The notes below the pieces were generated by a model. It was not told the origin of the DNA. It made no database searches and worked only from the letters and a program-made list of their open reading frames with translations. This document shows positions 7,818-15,752 of a stretch of DNA of 43,751 bases, one piece after another (position 1 is the stretch's first letter; each line of letters begins with the position of its first letter). The position numbers were made by a program, and so were the translations under genes. Source of the DNA: Euzebyales bacterium (GTDB lineage Bacteria > Actinomycetota > Nitriliruptoria > Euzebyales > JAHELV01); assembly GCA_036374135.1 (NCBI GenBank), contig DASUUK010000076.1:1-43751 (forward strand), written 5' to 3'.

Positions 7818-9534
7818 GTGACCGACAACCACGACGTCGCGCGGCTGCTGTACGAGCTGGGTGCGCTCAGCGAGCGGCTCGACGACCGCACCCGACGGTT
7901 CCGCGCGAACGCCTATCGCCGCGCGGCCGCCACCGTCGCCGGTCTCACCGAGGACGTGTTCGCCCTGTCCATCGAGGAGTTGACCGCGCTGCCCGGTGTG
8001 GGCGCCGGTACCGCCGCACGGATCGATGAGTTCCGTCGGACGGGCACGATCGAGCGGCTCGAGCACCTGCGCGCGTTGGACCCGTACGGTGCCGAGGAGC
8101 TCCTGCGCGTGCCGGGGCTCGGGCCGACGACGGTGGTCAAGCTGCGCGACGCCCTGGATGTCCGGGACGTCGCCGGGCTGCGCGCCGCGCTCGATGCCGA
8201 GCGGGTGCGCACCGTGCGGGTTCGGACCTGCCACCGAGCGACGGCTGCGTGAGGCGCTGCGCGACCTGGACCTCCACCGCCGGCAGCCCGGCCTGCCGAT
8301 CGCGGACGCCGTCGGCCACGCGGCGCGAATGAGTCGCATGGTCCGCGGTCTCGACGGCGTGGCCTCGGTGTCGTGGGCGGGTGATCTCGGGCGTCTGACG
8401 GACACGGTCGGCGTGATCGATCTCGTGGTCGCTTCCGACACACCGGACAGCGTGGTGCGCGCCGCCGTCCAGCTGCCGGCGATTCGCGAAGCGATCGACG
8501 TGGACAACTCGACGGCGACCGTGCAGACCTTCGAGGGACCGCGCGTGCGTGTGACCGTTGTGCCACCCACCCGGCTCGGTCTCGCCCTGGTGCATGCGAC
8601 GGCGGACTCCCGCCACTGGCGGGGCCTGCAGGCATTGGCGACCGTGCGATCCATGCGGCTGACCGCCGACGCCATGCACGGACCGGGGGAGACCCTGCTC
8701 GACACCCCGGACGCCGACACGGTGTACCGCGCGCTCGACCTGCAGCCCGTGCCCGCGGAGCAGCGCGACGGCACCGACGAGCTCGACCTGGCGCGCGCCG
8801 GCCGGTTGCCCCGCTGCGCCGATGTCGGGGACCTGCGCGGCGACCTGCACGACTGGTCCGGCGACGGCCGGATGACGATGCGAGAACTGCTGGACGCCGC
8901 CGTGGCCCGAGGCTGGGAGTACGTCGCCATCACCGACCATGCCGAGGACCTGCGGATCAACGGCCTGGACCGGGCGACGATGCGCCGCCAGCGGGACGAG
9001 CTTCAGGCGCTGCGCCGCGGCAACGACGATCTCGCCGTACTGCACGGCGCCGAGCTGAACATCGGTCCGGACGGGTCGGTCGACTACGACCCGGACTTCA
9101 TCGCCGGCTACGACTGGACGGTGGCCAGCGTCCACTCGCTGTTCGGCCTCGACGTCGCCGAGCAGACCGCCCGCGTCGTCGCGGCGATCCGCAACCCTGG
9201 CGTGCACGCCATCGGGCACCTGACCGGCCGGCGCATCGGTCGTCGACGCGGGATCCGCGTCGACGTCGACGCCGTCCTCGACGCGTGCGCCGGCACGGGG
9301 ACCGCGCTGGAGGCCAACTGCCACCTCGACCGGCTGGACGCGCCCGCCGACGTGCTCCGTGAGGCCGCGGCGCGCGGCGTCCACGTCGTGATCTCCACCG
9401 ACGCCCATCGGCTCGGTGATCTCGACAACCACCGTTGGGGCGTGCGGCTCGCCCGCCGCGGCCGCGTGCCACGCGATCTGGTCGCCAACACCTGGCCCGC
9501 CGAACGCTTCCTCGACTGGACCCGCTCACGCTGA
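7818..9534 (+). pseudogene. PolX-like HhH/PHP protein, frameshifted
   Basis: Two reading frames together encode a family-X DNA polymerase/PHP-type protein. The first (7818 to about 8217) gives the 8-kDa and helix-hairpin-helix region: FRANAYRRAAATVAGL, ALPGVGAGTAARIDEF and RVPGLGPTTVVKL. The second continues with FGPATERRLREALRDL and runs to a TGA at 9532. One extra G in a GGG run near 8216-8219 explains the shift. In the palm the usual GDxD pair reads GVID and the third Asp site reads VRVT, so polymerase activity is probably lost. In the PHP domain ITDHAED, GAELNI, SVHS and STDAH remain, but the opening HxH motif is shortened to GDLHDWSGDG. GTG 7818 has a GAGG box seven bases upstream; ATG 7788 is an alternative. 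It may be a sequencing error or a decaying gene. Confidence 0.7.
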
Positions 9535-9714
9535 CCTCGACTCGGGCGGCGTTTCGGCAGCCCTCGGAGTGCCGCCATCCGTGCCGAGCAGCCTCGGGCG
9601 GGTAGCGTTGCTGCGACGCGAGCTGAGCCCCGCGCAGGGTTGTGGCGGCGTGGGACTGCGGATTCACCGGCCGCCGGTGACCGACGACGACCGACGATGG
9701 GGAGGCCCCGGCCG

Positions 9715-10122
9715 ATGTTGTACGGCGAGGAGCATGTGCGCAGGTATCGTGAGACCGCGGGCGAGATCGGTCACGAATGGCAGCCGGGGGTGTTCACGCT
9801 GCTGTTGACCACGACGGGACGCAGGACGGGCGACCGCTACACGACGCCGTTGATCTACCGCGAGGACGGACCCCGGTACGTCGTCGTCGCATCGAACGGC
9901 GGTGCCGACGAGCACCCTGACTGGTACCACAACCTTCAGCATGAGCCTGAGGTTGAGGTCCAGGTGGCCGATCAGATCATTGCTGCCACCGCTCGCACGG
10001 CGTCGAGCGAGGACAGGTCCCGGCTGTGGCCCGCGATGACTGAGGTGTGGCCCGACTACGACGATTACACGCAACGGACCGACCGTGACATCCCGCTCGT
10101 GGTGCTCACACCGCGGTCCTGA
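9715..10122 (+). CDS. deazaflavin (F420)-dependent nitroreductase-family protein
   Basis: A 135-residue protein of the Ddn/nitroreductase-like split-barrel family, which binds F420 or related flavins. Diagnostic stretches are LLLTTTGRRTGDRYTTPLIY near residues 25-45, VVVASNGGADEHPDWYHNLQ near 55-75, and VEVQVADQ. Members reduce nitro compounds, quinones or other substrates with F420H2 and are typical of actinobacteria. The ATG at 9715 is chosen because a GGGGAGG box lies about nine bases upstream; ATG 9697 would place that box inside the gene. A separate unit from neighbouring genes. Confidence 0.85.
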   Translation: MLYGEEHVRRYRETAGEIGHEWQPGVFTLLLTTTGRRTGDRYTTPLIYREDGPRYVVVASNGGADEHPDWYHNLQHEPEVEVQVADQIIAATARTASSEDRSRLWPAMTEVWPDYDDYTQRTDRDIPLVVLTPRS

Positions 10123-10195
10123 TCGGGGCGGCGGGTCTCATCGCGGGGTCGGCACGCGCCACCGGCCGTGTCCCGCACGCGTGAGAGGACGGTGC

Positions 10196-10648
10196 GTGTT
10201 CGTACCTGACGACTTCGACCCACCGACGTCCCTGCATGCGACGTCGCCCGCGGGTGTGGCGTTCCGCCTCGAGCCGCTGGGTGTCGAGCACAACGAGCGC
10301 GACCATCGCGCGTGGATGTCCAGCATCGACCACATCCGGACCAGCCCTGGGTTCGAGGGGCGGCGGTGGCCACACACGATGTCACTGGATGAGAACGCAG
10401 AGGACCTGTCCGGGCACGCGGAGGACTTTGCCGCGCGGCGGGGGTTCACCTACACGGTGCTCGATGCGCAGGATGACGTGATCGGCTGCGTCTACATCTA
10501 TCCCGACGACGATCCGGCACATGACGCCGACATCCGGTCATGGGTGCGTGCCGACCACGCCGACCTCGACATGGTGGTCCGGACGGTCGTCGCGACGTGG
10601 GTGCGTCACGCCTGGCCCTTCGCGGGTGTCAGGTATGCAGGGGTCTGA
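10196..10648 (+). CDS. GNAT-fold N-acetyltransferase-like protein
   Basis: A 150-residue protein with a compact GNAT-type architecture. It begins FVPDDFDPP and contains FRLEPLGVEHNERDHRAWM, then TYTVLDAQDDVIGCVYIYPD, the central beta strands of the acetyl-CoA binding fold, and an acidic helix near the end. I recall related actinobacterial proteins annotated as GNAT-family acetyltransferases; the substrate is unknown. A GAGAGGA box ends six bases before the GTG at 10196, which decides this start over several upstream GTGs. Confidence 0.75.
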   Translation: MFVPDDFDPPTSLHATSPAGVAFRLEPLGVEHNERDHRAWMSSIDHIRTSPGFEGRRWPHTMSLDENAEDLSGHAEDFAARRGFTYTVLDAQDDVIGCVYIYPDDDPAHDADIRSWVRADHADLDMVVRTVVATWVRHAWPFAGVRYAGV

Positions 10649-10877
10649 GGTCCGGCGCCTCGGACCGTGCGCGTCGAAGCGACGGCACCCGATCCGACTC
10701 TCAGCCGTGCCGGTCGCACGCTCGGAGCCTGCCGACGGCAGTTGCAGTGCGGCGGACGCAAGGTCCCCGTGTCCGAGTCTCGCAATCCACGTGTTGACGG
10801 GAATGTGGTCGTCGGCGAGAGTGCATGCTCGGTCGTGGCCGCGCGGTGCGGGCGACGTGAGAAGACGGGATCGGTCA

Positions 10878-12452
10878 ATGCGTCGGTGGTCGTCCGCACG
10901 AGTGGTTCTGCTGACGTTGGCAGTCCTGATGGCGAGTGCGGTTCCCGCCGCCTCCGCGCCGAACAACAACAACTCGGAGAAGCTGCGTCGGGCGGTCACC
11001 GTCGACGGCATCCTCGAGCACGAGCAGGCGTTCCAGTCCTTCGCCGAGGCTGGGGGCGACAACCGCCTGTCAGGTGCGCCCGGCTACGAGGACTCGGTCG
11101 ACTACGTCGCCGATCGTGCCGAGGCCGCGGGCTATGACGTCGAGGTCCAGGAGTTCGAGTACGACCTGAGCTTCCTGGCCGACTGGGAGGCGCCGATCCT
11201 CAGCGTGGTCGGCGGCACCGACTTCGTGGCGGGAATCGCCGGGGCCAGCCTCGGTGGCGACTTCGGGTCGATGTTCAAGAGCACCACGTATGGCACAGAC
11301 ATCACGGCCCCTGTGTGGGCCATCGATCTCGTGCTACCACCCGGCGATGCGCCGAACACGAGCACGAGTGGCTGTGAGGCGTCCGACTACGACGGCGTAC
11401 CCGAGGGCGCGATCATCATCGTCCAGCGGGGGACCTGCACGTTCGCGCAGAAGTTCACCCTTGCTGACGCGTCGCCGGCGGGCGGGATGGTCTTCATCAA
11501 CGAGGGCCAGCCCGGCCGCACCACCCCGCTGTGGTTCAACTTCGACGGCTTGGAGATCCCCACCTTCGCGGCGACCGTGGAGACCGGAACCGCGCTCGCG
11601 AACGGCGTGTCGAGCGGCGACACGGGGTTGACCGCACGCTTCAAGATCGATTGGCGTCCCGGCACCTACACCACGCGTAACGTCATCGCAGAGACGCCCG
11701 GTGGTGACGCCGACAACGTCATCGCGGTCGGTGCCCACCTCGACAGCGTCGGTGTCGGCGCGGGCATTCAGGACAACGGGTCGGGATCCGCGACGATCCT
11801 CGAGATCGCCGAGGGGATGGCCAAGGTGAAACCGCGCAACAAGGTGCGGTTCCTGTGGTTCGGTGCGGAGGAATCCGGTCTGCTGGGTTCGACGTTCTAC
11901 GTCAACAACCTCTCCGCGGAGCAGCAGTCACAGATCGCGGCGATGCTCAACTTCGACATGATCGCGTCGCCGAACTTCGTCCGGTTCGTGTACGACGGCG
12001 ATCTTTCGGATTCGGAACCGCCGCCCAGCGGTGCGCCCGAGGGCTCCGCGCAGATCGAGGAGCTGTTCCTCGACTACTTCGAGAGCCAGGACCTGCCCGT
12101 CGAACCGACCGAGTTCTCCGGCCGCTCCGACTACGGGCCGTTCATCGAGGCCGGCATCCCCGCCGGGGGCCTGTTCACCGGCGCCGAGGGCATCAAGACC
12201 CAGGAGCAGGAGGAGATCTACGGTGGCATCGCGGGTGAGCAGTACGACCAGTGCTACCACCTGTCGTGCGACACGATCGACAACCTGAGCCTCGACGCCC
12301 TCGATCAGATGAGTGACGCCGCTGCGCACGCCACCATCTCCCTGGCGCAGAGCACCGAAGCGATCAATGAAAGACGTGGCAAGGGCAACTTCAACGTCAA
12401 GCCCGACCACGACGTGCCCGCCCCGACCGACATGGCGGCCATGCCGCGGTAG
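10878..12452 (+). CDS. secreted M28 zinc aminopeptidase with PA domain
   Basis: A 524-residue exported peptidase. An N-terminal Sec signal (VVLLTLAVLMASAVPAASA) precedes the mature enzyme. A protease-associated (PA) insert spans roughly residues 150-255, including IIIVQRGTCTFAQKF. The M28 catalytic core carries the di-zinc ligands: H and D in GAHLDSV, D in QDNGSGSATIL, the Glu pair in FGAEESGLLGS, D in LNFDMI, and H in CYHLSCDTIDN. It would remove N-terminal residues from peptides outside the cell, like Streptomyces aminopeptidase. The ATG at 10878 begins the hydrophobic signal directly. The 229-bp gap upstream contains TTGACG at 10794-10799 but no good -10 box. Confidence 0.92.
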   Translation: MRRWSSARVVLLTLAVLMASAVPAASAPNNNNSEKLRRAVTVDGILEHEQAFQSFAEAGGDNRLSGAPGYEDSVDYVADRAEAAGYDVEVQEFEYDLSFLADWEAPILSVVGGTDFVAGIAGASLGGDFGSMFKSTTYGTDITAPVWAIDLVLPPGDAPNTSTSGCEASDYDGVPEGAIIIVQRGTCTFAQKFTLADASPAGGMVFINEGQPGRTTPLWFNFDGLEIPTFAATVETGTALANGVSSGDTGLTARFKIDWRPGTYTTRNVIAETPGGDADNVIAVGAHLDSVGVGAGIQDNGSGSATILEIAEGMAKVKPRNKVRFLWFGAEESGLLGSTFYVNNLSAEQQSQIAAMLNFDMIASPNFVRFVYDGDLSDSEPPPSGAPEGSAQIEELFLDYFESQDLPVEPTEFSGRSDYGPFIEAGIPAGGLFTGAEGIKTQEQEEIYGGIAGEQYDQCYHLSCDTIDNLSLDALDQMSDAAAHATISLAQSTEAINERRGKGNFNVKPDHDVPAPTDMAAMPR

Positions 12453-12584
12453 AACCGCGCGACCCGACGTTCGGTGGTCCGGGACACGGCCGTTCGTCGG
12501 CCGGCCCCGGGACCTCTGACCGTGCCGACGGAACCGTGTGCCCGCCACGCTGCTCACACGGAGCGTGGCGAGGAACGAAACGAC

Positions 12585-13076
12585 ATGAGTACCGCATCGC
12601 CATTTGACGCTGACGCGCCGACACCCGACGGCACCGTGCGGGACGACGCGACGGCTCCCGACCGTCCGATGATCGACGACGGTTCTCCGGTGGACTCGCC
12701 GCCTGAGCGCGTCCCGCTGCGGCGGTCGACCACGGACAAGGTGGTCGCTGGTGTGGCGGGTGGCCTGGGACGCTACCTCGGTATCGACCCGGTGATCATC
12801 AGGATCGCCCTCGTCGTGCTGGCGCTGACCGGCGGATCGGGCGTCCTGCTGTACATCATTGGCTGGATCGCGATCCCGGAGGAGCAGCCAGGCGAGGTGC
12901 CGGCGGGGGTCGTGTCGCCGGACCGCAACCACGGCATCATCGTGTTGGGCGGGGTGCTGATGATCGCCGGGGGGCTGCTGTTCGCCGACCGGCTGATCCC
13001 GTCGTTCGCGACCTTCATGGGTCCGCTGATCCTGGTCGGCCTCGGCGCGGCGCTTGTCGTGGGAGCGCGGCGGTGA
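12585..13076 (+). CDS. PspC-domain membrane protein
   Basis: A 163-residue protein with an acidic N-terminal tail of about 45 residues, a PspC domain (LRRSTTDKVVAGVAGGLGRYLGIDP followed by a hydrophobic helix ending in IGWIAIPEE), and two further C-terminal transmembrane segments. PspC proteins sense envelope stress in proteobacteria; in actinobacteria this arrangement accompanies LiaF-like proteins. It is the first of three overlapping genes: its TGA overlaps the next GTG by four bases. An AGGA box lies about eleven bases before the ATG. Confidence 0.85.
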   Translation: MSTASPFDADAPTPDGTVRDDATAPDRPMIDDGSPVDSPPERVPLRRSTTDKVVAGVAGGLGRYLGIDPVIIRIALVVLALTGGSGVLLYIIGWIAIPEEQPGEVPAGVVSPDRNHGIIVLGGVLMIAGGLLFADRLIPSFATFMGPLILVGLGAALVVGARR

Positions 13077-13717
13077 GCACCGCTCCCGCACCGGTCCCGA
13101 TCCCAGATCGGCAGGAACCAGCATGGGGCCGGCTGCTGTGGGGTGTCGTACTGGTCGGCGCCGGCGTGCTCTGGCTGTTGGACGCCGCCGACGTCGTGGA
13201 CGTCACCTTCCCGCGCATGATCGCCCTGGCCCTGATCGGTGTCGGGATCGTCACCCCGTTCGTCCCGGTGCGTGAGCACGGAGGCGTCATCGGGCTCGGC
13301 ATCGTGCTGGTGGTGCTCGCGCTGATCACCGTGGTGGCCGGTCCGGCCGCCGATGTCACGGTGTTCCGCAGCGGCGCCGGCAACGTGACCCTCGCACCCG
13401 CGTCGGCCAGCCAGGTGCGCGAGACCTACGAACACGGTGCCGGAAACGTCACCGTCGACCTGCGCGACATCACGTTCCCCGTCGGCACGACGGCGACGGC
13501 CGTACGCCTCGGAGCCGGTGAGCTGACCATCCGGGTGCCCGACGACGTCTCGGTGCAGGTCGACGCCAGCGCCGGCATGGGCGAGGTCGTCGTCGACGAG
13601 CAGGAGCGGGCGGGTGTCGCGCCGTCGTTCAGCGGGGAGCTCGCCGGGACGTCGTCGTCGCGGGTGCTCAGCCTCGACGTCTCCGTCGGTGTCGGACGCA
13701 TCGAGGTGACACGATGA
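13073..13717 (+). CDS. LiaF-like membrane protein with beta-helical C-terminal domain
   Basis: A 214-residue protein with four hydrophobic helices in the first 100 residues, followed by a Gly/Val-rich domain (SGAGNVTLAP, HGAGNVTVDL, RLGAGELTIRV, VGVGRIEV) whose regular repeats indicate the toast-rack/DUF2154 beta structure found at the LiaF C terminus. LiaF proteins repress envelope-stress signalling in Firmicutes; no LiaRS two-component system is visible here, so the role is inferred. The GTG start overlaps the PspC stop by four bases, and its own TGA overlaps the next ATG by four, so the three genes are translationally coupled. Confidence 0.8.
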   Translation: MSTAPAPVPIPDRQEPAWGRLLWGVVLVGAGVLWLLDAADVVDVTFPRMIALALIGVGIVTPFVPVREHGGVIGLGIVLVVLALITVVAGPAADVTVFRSGAGNVTLAPASASQVRETYEHGAGNVTVDLRDITFPVGTTATAVRLGAGELTIRVPDDVSVQVDASAGMGEVVVDEQERAGVAPSFSGELAGTSSSRVLSLDVSVGVGRIEVTR

Positions 13718-13893
13718 GCCGTTCCGGATTGGCGTGGGGCACGGTGTTCGTGCTGGTCGGCGTGTTCGCGCTGCTGGCCGATCTGGGTGTCTGGGAGACC
13801 CGGCCCGACTGGATGTGGCCGTTGTTCCTCGTGGCACTTGGCGTTGCGCTGGTCGTCGGCGGCCTGCTGCCCACCAGGGACAGGTCCTCCTGA
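13714..13893 (+). CDS. small 59-residue two-helix membrane protein
   Basis: A short gene whose ATG overlaps the LiaF-like stop (ATGA). It encodes 59 residues with two hydrophobic helices, WGTVFVLVGVFALLADLGVW and WPLFLVALGVALVVGGLLP, separated by a short charged turn. This resembles the LiaI/DUF5668 helical hairpin that also starts LiaF proteins. It is probably a subunit or regulator of the same membrane complex as the two genes before it. The coupled start and clean hydrophobic pattern make it likely real despite its size. Confidence 0.7.
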   Translation: MSRSGLAWGTVFVLVGVFALLADLGVWETRPDWMWPLFLVALGVALVVGGLLPTRDRSS

Positions 13894-14004
13894 GGGCGAT
13901 CTCCTGGCTCGTCGCGCACCCGTCGGCTCGCCGGGCGTCCCTCGCCGCGGCGTCGAGACGCGGCATCGTCGACGGACCACGCCGTGTCGCGCAGGATGGC
14001 TGTC

Positions 14005-14991
14005 ATGGAGCGGATCCAGCAGCTGTTGCGAGCGGTCGACCGGTTCCAACAACGGCACGGCGTGCCGGCGTTCGTGGTCGGGGTCGTCAAGAAGTTCGGT
14101 GACGACCAGGGCGGCAAGCACGCCGCGCTGCTGGCCTACTACGGCTTCGTCTCGCTGTTCCCACTCCTGCTGGTGCTCGGGACCACGATGGCGTACGTCG
14201 TGGAGAACGACCCGGATCTGCAGCAGCGTGTGATCGACGCGGTGGTGGCGCAGTTCCCGGTGGTGGGCCTGCAGTTGCGGGGCAGCATCGGGACCATCCG
14301 GGGGTCGGGGCTCGGGCTGCTGATCGGGGTGCTCGGCACGCTCTGGGGCGGTCTGGGCATCACCCAGACCGCGCAGGACGCGATGAACGCGGTGTGGAAC
14401 GTGCCGAGGAGGGATCGTCCCAATTTCTGGTTGCGGCTGGTGCGCAGCGGTGGCGTCCTGCTGTTGGCAGCCGCGGCGCTGTTCGGCGCGACGTGGCTCG
14501 CGGGCCACGGCGCCGTCGTGCCCGGTGTGCTGGGCTCGTTGGTCTCGCTGTTGGGTTCGCTGCTGGTCAACATGGTGATCGTGGCGGCACTGTTCAGGCT
14601 GCTGACCGCGGTTGACGTGTCCTGGCTGCGTCTCGCGCCCGGTGCTGCCGTCGCGGCGGTCGCGTGGAGCATGGTCCAGGCCCTGGGCGTCCTGATCGTG
14701 ACGCAGCAGGTGGCGCGGGCGAACCTGCTGTACGGGGTCTTCGCCGTCGTCCTCGTCCTGTTGTCATGGATGCTGCTGACGGGCCGGATCCTGATCTACG
14801 CCGCCGAGATCAACGTCGTCCTCGCGCGGCGTCTGTGGCCCCGGAGCCTCCTGCAGCCGCCGCTCACGGCGCAGGACATGCGCGCGCTCACCGCTCTCGC
14901 ACGGACGGAGCAGCTGCGACCGGAGCAGCACGTCGAGGTGACGTTCAGGTCGGGGCCCGACGAGACCGACGACCCTCGACCGCCGGGCTGA
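14005..14991 (+). CDS. YihY/BrkB-family integral membrane protein
   Basis: A 328-residue protein with about six transmembrane helices. The family signature near residues 35-60 is KHAALLAYYGFVSLFPLLLVL, followed by LGTLWGGLGITQTAQDAMNAVWNVPRR and an ending with RILIYAAEINVVLARR. Members were once called ribonuclease BN but are now regarded as membrane proteins of unclear function, possibly transporters or envelope factors. The ATG at 14005 has AGGA eight bases upstream; GTG 13984 and ATG 13996 are alternatives. Its stop codon lies within the first copy of a 36-bp direct repeat. Confidence 0.9.
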   Translation: MERIQQLLRAVDRFQQRHGVPAFVVGVVKKFGDDQGGKHAALLAYYGFVSLFPLLLVLGTTMAYVVENDPDLQQRVIDAVVAQFPVVGLQLRGSIGTIRGSGLGLLIGVLGTLWGGLGITQTAQDAMNAVWNVPRRDRPNFWLRLVRSGGVLLLAAAALFGATWLAGHGAVVPGVLGSLVSLLGSLLVNMVIVAALFRLLTAVDVSWLRLAPGAAVAAVAWSMVQALGVLIVTQQVARANLLYGVFAVVLVLLSWMLLTGRILIYAAEINVVLARRLWPRSLLQPPLTAQDMRALTALARTEQLRPEQHVEVTFRSGPDETDDPRPPG

Positions 14992-15016
14992 GCATGAAGG
15001 CGGCGTGACCGGAACG
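14981..15016. repeat. 36-bp direct repeat, copy 1
   Basis: This segment matches 17748-17783 at 34 of 36 positions, both differences being A to G. It spans the stop codon of the YihY-family gene. CGCCG at its left end can pair with CGGCG 20 bp further on, so it may form a weak hairpin. The two copies bracket the AhpD-like and flavin monooxygenase genes. Confidence 0.75.
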
Positions 15017-15054
15017 CCCGCGGCTGGCCAGCAACCACCCGTCCCGTGGAGGTG

Positions 15055-15435
15055 TCAGTCGGCGTTCGCAAACTCGCGGAACGCCTCGAGCGCTCGCGGG
15101 GCGTAGTCGCTGGCCGCTGGGCCACCGCCCAGGAGGATGGTGACGCTCAGGGTCTCGGCGACCTCCGCCTCGCTGGCGCCCCGCCGTGCGGCGCCGCGCG
15201 CGTGGTAGGCGATGCATCCCTCGCAGTGCTCGGACACAGCGAGCGCCAGGGCGATGAGCTCCTTGTGCTTCGCTGACAGCGCGCCATCTGTCATCGTGGC
15301 CTGCGAGGTGTCGAGGAACCCCTTGAACGCGTCTGGAATCTGCCGGCGCAACCGCTTGGTCGGTTCGCGCAGATCCCGCAGATACTGATGCGCGTCTGTG
15401 CCGTGGCTCGTACGGTGCTCGTTCGTGGCGGTCAT
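15055..15435 (-). CDS. carboxymuconolactone decarboxylase / AhpD-like protein
   Basis: A 126-residue all-helical protein of the CMD/AhpD family. The redox CxxC is C71-E-G-C74, with H78 in SEHCEGCIAYHARGAARRGA; the Glu upstream and His downstream form the AhpD-type relay. Such proteins act as alkylhydroperoxidases or as decarboxylases in aromatic catabolism; the CxxC favours the peroxidase branch. The ATG at 15435 has GGGAGG seven bases upstream. It is divergent from the flavin monooxygenase, with 317 bp between them, suggesting a shared regulatory region. Confidence 0.85.
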   Translation of the reverse strand: MTATNEHRTSHGTDAHQYLRDLREPTKRLRRQIPDAFKGFLDTSQATMTDGALSAKHKELIALALAVSEHCEGCIAYHARGAARRGASEAEVAETLSVTILLGGGPAASDYAPRALEAFREFANAD

Positions 15436-15752
15436 CTGCGGCCTCCCTGTTTCCGGGCCACCAACGACGGGCGGTCGTTGCCGCGCCGTCGCCGTCCGCG
15501 GCGCTCGGCGTTCCACCGCGGACTCCACCCACCATGTGACGCCCGGCGAGACGTGGCCGGGACCATCGTCCGCGCTCGATGGGGTCGTCCAGTCCGGTGA
15601 ACGATCGACGCCACGCTCTGGTTGGTCGCGCCGTCCCGGTCGTTCCCGCCCTTCGGTCAGATCCTGGCCGCTCACCACGCGCATGATCGAACATGGAGAC
15701 CGCGGGGCACACGACGGTGCGCGCTGACGCCAAGCCAGGGAGGACGGAGGCC
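15436..15752. other. 317-bp divergent intergenic region
   Basis: This stretch separates the AhpD-like gene from the flavin monooxygenase. It contains no coding pattern I trust. I could not pick out a convincing -35/-10 pair on either strand, although both flanking genes have strong ribosome-binding sites. Confidence 0.4.
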
